Below are positions 7,310 through 13,208 of a stretch of DNA of 18,508 bases, piece after piece (position 1 is the first letter of the stretch; each line of letters begins with the position of its first letter). A program made the translations under genes and the position numbers. Source of the DNA: Gp13-AA77 sp036521995 (GTDB taxonomy: Bacteria; Acidobacteriota; Terriglobia; UBA7540); contig DATDGR010000222.1 of NCBI GenBank assembly GCA_036521995.1, forward strand, positions 1 through 18,508, in the 5' to 3' direction. Below the pieces are notes generated by a model. That model had not been told where the DNA came from and did not search any database. It saw nothing but the letters and a program-made list of their open reading frames with translations.

Positions 7310-8548
7310 ATGCCACTCTCTTCATATTTGACGCCCGGCGTTTATGTGGAAGAGATCTCGACCGGACCGCGGCCGATACAGGCCGTAGGCACGAGCACTG
7401 CCGGTTTCGTGGGAGAAGCGCCGGACGCGGGCGCGGGGCTGAACGAGGCGGTGGCGATCAACAGTTGGGCGCAGTTTCTGAAAGAGTATGTCCCCGCAGG
7501 TGCGGTCAGCACCACCTTGTCGCACGGGGTGTTCGGCTTTTTTCAGAACGGCGGCCGGCGCTGCTACTGCGTGAACGTAGGCAAGGGTCAGGTGCTCGCG
7601 GGCGGGGGGCGGGAGCGGAAGGGAATTGAGGTTCTGGAGGAGGTGGAGGAGGTCAACATCGTGGCGGCGCCGGGTTTCACGCGGCCGGAGGACTACGAGG
7701 CGTTGCTGAGTCACTGTGAGAATCTGAAGGACCGGATCGCCATCCTGGACGCGCCGGAGGAAGTGAAGAACGTGGATGATCTCACCCAGGTTGGGGCGGC
7801 GGCGGCAGCGCCAAAAGGGGGAAAGACGGCAGGTGGCGCGGGCGAAGAAAAGGGACCCCCTTCGCCAGCCAAGGGTCAGGGACTGCGACCGCGGGTGTCG
7901 GACCGCGGTTACGGAGCCTTTTATTTTCCCTGGATCACGGTGCGGGATCCGCTTTCGGCTAAGGATCTGGTGGACGTGCCGCCCTCGGGGCACGTGGCGG
8001 GGATCTACGCCCGGACGGACGCCACCCGGGGGGTTCACAAGGCTCCGGCCAATGAACCGATACGCGGGGCCCTCAACCTGACGTATCGCCTGACGGACGC
8101 CGAACAGGGGGTGTTGAACCAGGGCGGGGTGAACTGCCTGCGTTTCTTCCCGCGAGAGGGGGCCCTGGTGTGGGGTGCGCGAACGGTAGCGGACGGGGCC
8201 AGCGAGTGGAGGTACGTAAACGTACGCCGGCTGTTCAACATGATCGAGGAATCGATCGTGCGAGCCACGCGCTGGGTGGTGTTTGAACCCAATGACACGG
8301 CGCTGTGGAAAGCCATCCGGCGGGACATCAGCGCCTTTTTGACGCTGGTGTGGCGAGACGGAGCCTTGATGGGGGCCACGCCCGAAGAGGCGTTCTTCGT
8401 GCAGTGTGACGCCGACACGAATCCGCCCGAAGTGATCGACGCCGGTCAAGTAGTGACGCTGGTGGGCCTGGCACCGGTGAAGCCCGCGGAGTTCATCATC
8501 TTCCGCATCGGCCAGCATGCTGGGGGAGCGGAAATAGAAAGCGCCTAG
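7310..8548 (+). CDS. cis2: Contractile tail sheath protein
   Basis: This 412-residue protein is the contractile outer sheath of the particle. It begins with the typical LTPGVYVEEISTGPRPI, followed by TAGFVGEAP and HGVFGFFQNGGRRCYCVNV. The C-terminal half is the most conserved: PSGHVAGIYARTDATRGVHK, LTDAEQGVLNQGGVNCLRFF, VWGARTVA, YVNVRRLF, RWVVFEPND, LWRDGALMG-like residues and NPPEVIDAGQVV. This is the fold that polymerises around the tube and drives contraction. Between the two halves, residues ~160-192 form an Ala/Gly/Lys/Pro-rich low-complexity insert. GGGGAGG lies 6 nt before the ATG, a strong ribosome binding site suited to a high-copy subunit. Only one sheath gene is present, whereas Afp and PVC encode three. 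Assignment very secure. Confidence 0.97.
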   Translation: MPLSSYLTPGVYVEEISTGPRPIQAVGTSTAGFVGEAPDAGAGLNEAVAINSWAQFLKEYVPAGAVSTTLSHGVFGFFQNGGRRCYCVNVGKGQVLAGGGRERKGIEVLEEVEEVNIVAAPGFTRPEDYEALLSHCENLKDRIAILDAPEEVKNVDDLTQVGAAAAAPKGGKTAGGAGEEKGPPSPAKGQGLRPRVSDRGYGAFYFPWITVRDPLSAKDLVDVPPSGHVAGIYARTDATRGVHKAPANEPIRGALNLTYRLTDAEQGVLNQGGVNCLRFFPREGALVWGARTVADGASEWRYVNVRRLFNMIEESIVRATRWVVFEPNDTALWKAIRRDISAFLTLVWRDGALMGATPEEAFFVQCDADTNPPEVIDAGQVVTLVGLAPVKPAEFIIFRIGQHAGGAEIESA

Positions 8549-8567
8549 AGACGCGAAGGAGGTTCGA

Positions 8568-9050
8568 ATGCCTGAAGCTGCTGAGCGGCCGCCGGCCGCC
8601 AATCAGTCGGGAGCACAGCCGGGGGTCTTCAACGATCCGTACCGGTCCTACAACTTCAAGTTGGTGATTCAGGGCGTGACCGAGGGGCACTTCACTGAGT
8701 GCACGGACTTGTCGATCAAGATTGACGCTATCCGCTACCGGGAGGGCGGTCAGAGCCAGATCGTGCACCGGATTCCGGGTCAGGTGGAATACGGCGACAT
8801 TACTTTGCGATACGGGCTCACCTCGTCGGCAGAGCTGTGGAACTGGCTCATGACGGGAGTCAAGGGAAAGGTGGAGCGCAAGAATGTCTCCATCGTGATG
8901 CTGGAGAGCGATGGGGTTGCGGAGGTTCTGCGCTGGGATCTCGTCAATGCCTGGGTGTCGGAGTGGCGCGGGGCTCCGCTGGATGCTCTGGGGCGGCAAC
9001 TGGCGATCGAGTCGATTACGCTGGTGTTCGAGACGCTTGACCGGGGGTAG
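8568..9050 (+). CDS. cis1: Inner tube protein (T4 gp19-like)
   Basis: This 160-residue protein matches the T4 gp19/Hcp-like inner tube family (PF06841). The core starts at DPYRSYNFKLVIQG (residues ~22-35) and continues through FTECTDLSIKIDAIRYREGG, GDITLRYGLTSSAELWNW and VERKNVSIVML to the strand ESITLVFETLD. These hexamers stack into the tube that is pushed out when the sheath contracts and that may carry cargo in its lumen. The first ~20 residues are a Pro/Ala/Gln-rich extension. The ribosome binding site AAGGAGG with 5-nt spacing is near perfect, consistent with this being the most abundant subunit together with the sheath. A single tube gene is seen; Afp-type loci usually encode a second one (Afp5) for the baseplate-proximal layer. 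Confidence 0.96.
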   Translation: MPEAAERPPAANQSGAQPGVFNDPYRSYNFKLVIQGVTEGHFTECTDLSIKIDAIRYREGGQSQIVHRIPGQVEYGDITLRYGLTSSAELWNWLMTGVKGKVERKNVSIVMLESDGVAEVLRWDLVNAWVSEWRGAPLDALGRQLAIESITLVFETLDRG

Positions 9051-9053
9051 TTC

Positions 9054-10142
9054 TTGCCTGAGGCTCGATCCATAACAACTGTGCGGCGGTGGTTGGCGCA
9101 AACGTTGCGGCGCTGGTCCGAGTTGGTCCTGCCGGAAGATGACAGGTCTTCCACGATCACTCCGACACTCGAGGGACCTGGCGGCGCAGAGGGATCGGCC
9201 GATGGGGCGGCACGGCCCGAGGGACATCAGCCGGAGTCGGCGGAAGCGGTTCGTCGAATGCTCGGCGAACCGCCGCGCCACTGGGTGGAGCTCGTGCGTC
9301 ATGCCGCTCCCGACTTGCTCCGTCCAGCCAGGAGTCGGACGATGACCCGTCGTGTGGTGTCTCCGCCACTCACGGACCATCGCCGGGATAATGAGGAGAG
9401 TGTCGCGCCGAGCCTTAGGTCAGCAGAGGTCGGCGCCACCGCCCAAACGACAGAGCCCACAGTAGGCGCGGGTCCTGTCCCGCCGCTGGAATCAAAGGTG
9501 GAGGCGTTTTGGGGGCGGCAGCCGATGCCGAACCGCGCTACCGGGGAACGAGCCATTCCCGGTTCTGCGCAACCATCAGGGGAGAGAACTCGCTCAGCGA
9601 CAGTCCACAACGCGCCGCAGCCAGGCGAAGACTGTAATACTTTGCCGCAGAAGTTCTCGCACCCCATGGTCGTTGGACGGAAAGGATGGGGTCCTAACCC
9701 CGCCAATGAAGTCCCCACCTGCCGCTCAATGGTCTTCCTTATCCCAAGGGGGGAGGAACCGGGGATGAGGGGACCGTCATCGGGCGGCGGGGTTGAGAGT
9801 CCGCCCTTGCAGACCACCCCATCTGAGTTAGATGGACCTACGATAGCAAGTGCTAACTCCCGGCCCCATGCCTTGCCAGAGCGAAGCGAGGATTCTTGGC
9901 CGCAGCTGCCGGAGAACCTCGCGCCCGGGCCGTCAAACCGAAACCTCAAGCTGCCGTCGGAAAGAACCTTAAAGATCGCTCACGAGGAGACCAGTCCATC
10001 GATCGAGTTGTCCGATCTTGTGAATGGCCGCTGGCCGGAACTTCTTCAAGAAACGCCTTCAAGTGCGGATGAGTGGACGGAAGCTCTCCGCGCTCGGGAG
10101 CGTGCGAGCCGGCTGGACGCTGAACAGCGGGGAGGCGACTGA
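9054..10142 (+). CDS. Proline/serine-rich, probably disordered operon protein with repeated W-x-[E/Q]-L motifs
   Basis: I do not recognise a domain in this 362-residue protein, which sits between tube and baseplate hub where Afp-type loci carry small genes. It starts at TTG (9054), three bases after the tube stop; GGGGG precedes it and the next ATG is ~68 codons in. It is rich in Pro, Ser, Arg, Glu and Gly and poor in hydrophobic runs, so most of it is probably disordered. A short motif recurs: W21-S-E-L, W77-V-E-L, W282-P-Q-L, W327-P-E-L. The first two lie in a 16-residue direct repeat (VRRWLAQTLRRWSELV at 10-25, VRRMLGEPPRHWVELV at 66-81; 9 identities). The C terminus is a predicted charged helix (~338-358). 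Its stop overlaps the next ATG (TGATG), so its translation is coupled to Cis7. The role is unknown; a scaffold or adaptor bound through the W motifs is inference. Confidence 0.75.
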   Translation: MPEARSITTVRRWLAQTLRRWSELVLPEDDRSSTITPTLEGPGGAEGSADGAARPEGHQPESAEAVRRMLGEPPRHWVELVRHAAPDLLRPARSRTMTRRVVSPPLTDHRRDNEESVAPSLRSAEVGATAQTTEPTVGAGPVPPLESKVEAFWGRQPMPNRATGERAIPGSAQPSGERTRSATVHNAPQPGEDCNTLPQKFSHPMVVGRKGWGPNPANEVPTCRSMVFLIPRGEEPGMRGPSSGGGVESPPLQTTPSELDGPTIASANSRPHALPERSEDSWPQLPENLAPGPSNRNLKLPSERTLKIAHEETSPSIELSDLVNGRWPELLQETPSSADEWTEALRARERASRLDAEQRGGD

Positions 10143-10891
10143 TGGAACGCGTGGCCTTCCTGGTCGAGAAAACAGGGGAGCGTATTCCCTGTCTCTTGAA
10201 CCCTGCCAGCGTGATCGTCCGCCGGCTGGCCGGAGTTCGGTCCCGGCACTCGACCACGGGCCCCCTGACAGGGGCGGGACTAAAGGATGACCCGCTGCAT
10301 TACACGGGGGGCGGCACGACCGAGATCAATCTTGATCTCCTTTTTGACGTTTCCATTGCCGGGTCTTCGATCAGCACTGGCGACGTGCGGGATCTCACAC
10401 GCCCGCTCTGGGAACTGGCAGAGGGCACCTCCGAAGGTGACGGATTCAGCCAGCCCCCTTTGGTCCGTTTCGTGTGGGGGAAGGCGTGGAACATTCCAGG
10501 CGTTGTGGTGGCCGTGGCAGAGCGCCTGGAGAACTTCGGGGCGGACGGTGCCCCCGGGCGCTCGTGGCTGCGAATGCGTCTCTTGCGGGTGTCTGAGCGT
10601 GTCCTTCCAAGGCCCGAAGCTCCGACACTCGGCCCGTCGATACCGGCCGTGCCCGAGGGCGCGGAAATCGCTTCCAGCCAAATGCTCGTGCACGAAGTGA
10701 GAGGCGGAACCCGTGAGACGCAGGAAGAAGGGGGCTCGCCGGCTCGCCTCGATGCGATCGCGCACCAATACTGTGGCCATCCGTGGTGGAAGCCGATCGC
10801 CCAGTTCAATAACATCGATGACCCCACGCGAATCCCGCCCGGAACCCTGCTCAAGATACCGCAGGATTGGATCTCGAAGGAACCCGCGTGA
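10142..10891 (+). CDS. cis7: LysM-containing baseplate hub protein (Cis7/Afp7-like)
   Basis: This 249-residue protein joins the tube to the spike in contractile tails (gp53/Afp7 group). The N-terminal part (~1-155) has the family look: FLVEKTGERIPCLLNPASVIVRR-type opening, an LHYTGGGTTEINLDLLFDV strand pair, RDLTRPLWELAE, and PPLVRFVWGKAWNIPGVVVA followed by WLRMRLLRVSE. After a Pro-rich linker, residues ~202-240 form a LysM module (RLDAIAHQYCGHPWWKPIAQ, then IPPGTLLKIP). In this family LysM is structural and is not evidence of peptidoglycan binding. The start ATG overlaps the previous stop (TGATG), and the stop TGA overlaps the next gene's GTG. Length and domain order are normal for eCIS loci. 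Assignment secure. Confidence 0.92.
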   Translation: MERVAFLVEKTGERIPCLLNPASVIVRRLAGVRSRHSTTGPLTGAGLKDDPLHYTGGGTTEINLDLLFDVSIAGSSISTGDVRDLTRPLWELAEGTSEGDGFSQPPLVRFVWGKAWNIPGVVVAVAERLENFGADGAPGRSWLRMRLLRVSERVLPRPEAPTLGPSIPAVPEGAEIASSQMLVHEVRGGTRETQEEGGSPARLDAIAHQYCGHPWWKPIAQFNNIDDPTRIPPGTLLKIPQDWISKEPA

Positions 10892-12405
10892 GCTCCACTC
10901 TGGCGTTTCCGCGAACTGCGGTGCAATTGGACGGGCGCGCTCTCGCTGAAGAGGATACCGGAACCCTTGAAGCGGTTCGCGTCCAACAGTGGCTCTCCCT
11001 GCCCACGCAGTGTGAACTTGCTTTCTTCAATCCAGAGGGCCCGCTCGCCGATGCTGCTCCTACTGTCGTAGGTTCCTCCCTTCGCGTCGAGGTGCTGGGG
11101 CACGCAGATCCGCTTTTCGTCGGAGAGGTGACGGCCGTCGAGTACACGCATGAACCTTCAGCGGGACTGCAAGTTCGAATCCGCGGCTACGATGTCTTAC
11201 ACCGTCTTCGAAAACGCCAGCCGGTCCGGGCCCACGTGCAGGTCACTCTAGAGGATTTGGCCCGTGAGCTGGTCAGTGACCTTGGGCTTTCGGTCGAAGC
11301 TGTCGAACCCGGTCCGGTTTGGCACCGCCTGATCCAACACCGCCAATCGGACCTGGGGCTCGTGCGAGAGGTGGCCGAGCGTTGCGGCCTGTTCCTCGCT
11401 TTGCGGGGGAACGTCCTGCACGTGATCACGCTCGAAGGTATCGGAGGACCGCTCCCGCTGAAGCTCGGGGAGTCCTTGCTCGAGGCTCGAATCGAAGTGA
11501 ACGGGGACTCGGTCTGTCGATCCGTGCTTGCGTCCGGTTGGGATCCGTGGCATATCGAACGTCACGAAGGGCGGGCGAGCGCGTCGAGAGTTGGACGGGC
11601 AGTGAAGGCGGAGGTCTTGCCGAGCCGGGTAGGAGGCACCGGCGAGCGTATATTGACCAATGAGACGGCTCAAGACGACCCCCAGGCGGACGCTCTTGCC
11701 CAAGCGGAGCTAGACTTGCGGGTGGCGCGCGAGGTCACGTTGTGGGGAGTGGCAGAGGGCGATCCTTGCCTGCTGCCGGGCGCACGAGTCGACGTCGAAG
11801 GTCTGGCCGGCCCACTGGCCGGTCAGTATGTCTTGACCTCGGTGGTCCATACCATTGATCGGCGCAGAGGCTTCGTCTCCGAAATCTCATCGGTTCCCCC
11901 GAAACCAGGGGAACGCTCAAAGGCGTTGAGTGCGGCGCCGGGCATCGTCACTCGCGTGGATGACCCCGATCACCGGGGGCGAGTGCGCGTCTCGCTGCCC
12001 ACGCTCGGGAACATGGAAACCGAGTGGATGGGCGTCCTCGCGACGGCTGCCGGCAGGAAAGGGCTGGTGGCGCTTCCCGATGTGGGAGATCACGTTCTCG
12101 TGCTCTTCAACGCCGAAGATCCCGCTCAGGGGTTAGTGGTTGGCGGACTCTATGGCGCCAATGTTCCGTCCGATTGGGGTATTGAGGGTGGTTCGGTCCA
12201 GCGCTATACCTTCTTGACGCCGGGCGGGCAGAAACTTGGGCTCGATGATTCCCGAAAACTGCTTCGTTTGGAGAACAGCAACGGCAGCTATCTCGAACTG
12301 GGGCCGGAAAAGGTCATGCTTCACTCGCAGGCGGACCTCGAGATCGAGGCGCCCGGCCGCTCGGTGGTTATCCGGGGAACTGCGGTGGATTTCCAGAAGG
12401 CTTGA
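10888..12405 (+). CDS. cis8: VgrG-like spike protein (gp27 hub fused to gp5 OB-fold)
   Basis: The central spike trimer of the baseplate, 505 residues. The GTG at 10888 is chosen because it overlaps the preceding TGA (GTGA) and follows AAGGA at good spacing; a TTG at 10867 would add seven residues. Residues ~1-340 form the gp27/phage D-type hub (QQWLSLPTQCELAFFNPEGP, RIRGYDVLHRLRK, LARELVSDLGL, WHRLIQHRQSDLGLVREVAE, GARVDVEGL, GQYVLTSVVHTID). Residues ~350-425 form the gp5 OB-fold (PGIVTRVDDPDHRGRVRVSL, GLVALPDVGDHVLVLF, GLVVGGLYG). The rest is short beta-strand needle sequence (FLTPGGQKLGLDDS, LRLENSNGSYLELG). No lysozyme or extra effector domain is attached. The PAAR-like tip gene follows directly after the stop. 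Assignment very secure. Confidence 0.95.
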   Translation: MSSTLAFPRTAVQLDGRALAEEDTGTLEAVRVQQWLSLPTQCELAFFNPEGPLADAAPTVVGSSLRVEVLGHADPLFVGEVTAVEYTHEPSAGLQVRIRGYDVLHRLRKRQPVRAHVQVTLEDLARELVSDLGLSVEAVEPGPVWHRLIQHRQSDLGLVREVAERCGLFLALRGNVLHVITLEGIGGPLPLKLGESLLEARIEVNGDSVCRSVLASGWDPWHIERHEGRASASRVGRAVKAEVLPSRVGGTGERILTNETAQDDPQADALAQAELDLRVAREVTLWGVAEGDPCLLPGARVDVEGLAGPLAGQYVLTSVVHTIDRRRGFVSEISSVPPKPGERSKALSAAPGIVTRVDDPDHRGRVRVSLPTLGNMETEWMGVLATAAGRKGLVALPDVGDHVLVLFNAEDPAQGLVVGGLYGANVPSDWGIEGGSVQRYTFLTPGGQKLGLDDSRKLLRLENSNGSYLELGPEKVMLHSQADLEIEAPGRSVVIRGTAVDFQKA

Positions 12406-12747
12406 ATGCTCTGGTTGACCGAAGATGCGGTCCTGGTTTGCAAGCATGAGAACGGGAGGGTTCATCTTGCGCCTCTGCAAGGCGTGGTTACCGTCGGCGG
12501 GCGAAGAGTTCTGGTTGAGAAGGACCCCGAAGGCAGGCCGATTACCGGCTGCCCGAATGTGGGCGCCACCATAAAGCCGTGCCTGCACACCCTGGCGGTA
12601 ACCGAGGGATACTCTGACTTCCTAAAGATCGAGGGACGAAGGCTTTGCCTTGAGAAGGTCACCGGGCTGACGGACGGAACTCCCCCTGGTGTGGTCAAGT
12701 ACAAGGTTCGGAGCCCGGGCCAGCAGTTCGTTCACGAGGAGAAATGA
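12406..12747 (+). CDS. cis10: PAAR-like spike-tip protein (Cis10-like)
   Basis: A 113-residue protein encoded immediately after the spike. It resembles the small PAAR-like proteins found at this position in eCIS loci: an opening VLVCKHENG, a VTVGGRRVLVEKDPEG hairpin, ITGCPNVG, KPCLH, and a second strand set KIEGRRLCLEKVTGLTDGTP. Cys12, His14, Cys49, Cys59 and His61 are spaced so that they could bind one metal ion at the needle tip, as zinc or iron does in PAAR proteins and gp5.4; this binding is inferred. GAAGG lies 5 nt before the ATG, which abuts the spike stop. The stop overlaps the gp25-like ATG (ATGA). No toxin extension is present, so it is a tip and not an effector carrier by itself. 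The family match is by pattern and is weaker than for its neighbours. Confidence 0.78.
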   Translation: MLWLTEDAVLVCKHENGRVHLAPLQGVVTVGGRRVLVEKDPEGRPITGCPNVGATIKPCLHTLAVTEGYSDFLKIEGRRLCLEKVTGLTDGTPPGVVKYKVRSPGQQFVHEEK

Positions 12748-13208
12748 CCAGACCTCCCTTTCGAGCCTGGCGATTTCACTTTCCCCGCCTTAGTGACGAC
12801 GAAGCAACTCACCAAGCGCTGAAGACTAGTGAGACTTCTGAAGGCGGCCTGTCGCTTTCAACAGGTAGGGGTATAGAGATGGTGGCGGAAGAAGCATCGG
12901 TAAGGCAAGCGATCCTGCTGTTGCTCGCCACGCGACCCGGGGAACGCGTGATGCGCCCTGAATATGGTTGCGACCTGCATCGCTTGGTATTCTCGCCGAA
13001 CGATGACACTACCGCGGGACTTGCCCGGCACTACGTGCAGCGCGCGCTGGAGCGCTGGGAGCCGCGCATCCAGGTCCTCCGCCTCGATGCCTCTCGAGTT
13101 GAGCAGGATCCCGCCCGGCTCGACATCCATTTGGAGTACCGGGTGCGCGCAACGCAGCGGACCGAGCAGCTAACCTTTCCTTTGAGTCTTTCAGGAGAGA
13201 GAATCTGA
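12744..13208 (+). CDS. cis9: gp25-like baseplate wedge protein
   Basis: A 154-residue GPW/gp25 family protein (PF04965), the wedge component from which sheath polymerisation starts. The signature is VRQAILLLLATRPGERVMRP followed by EYGCDLHRLVFSPNDD; the glutamate and arginines in this stretch correspond to the conserved E-x-R region that clamps the sheath handshake strand in gp25 and TssE. The last third (ALERWEPRIQVLRLDA, DIHLEYRVRAT) is the usual beta sheet. The first ~45 residues are a longer, Thr/Ser-rich N-terminal extension than in short family members. The start ATG overlaps the previous stop (ATGA) with GAGGAG upstream, and the stop overlaps the next ATG (TGATG), which indicates translational coupling within the baseplate block. 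Assignment very secure. Confidence 0.95.
   Translation: MTRPPFRAWRFHFPRLSDDEATHQALKTSETSEGGLSLSTGRGIEMVAEEASVRQAILLLLATRPGERVMRPEYGCDLHRLVFSPNDDTTAGLARHYVQRALERWEPRIQVLRLDASRVEQDPARLDIHLEYRVRATQRTEQLTFPLSLSGERI

Noticed and set aside
7322..8602. Minus-strand frame of 426 codons across the sheath gene
   Set aside because: Arg/His-rich translation typical of antisense in high-GC DNA; the sheath on the plus strand is unmistakable.
10742..10861. Cell-wall-binding role for the LysM domain of Cis7
   Set aside because: LysM modules are a structural part of this hub family and do not show peptidoglycan binding here.
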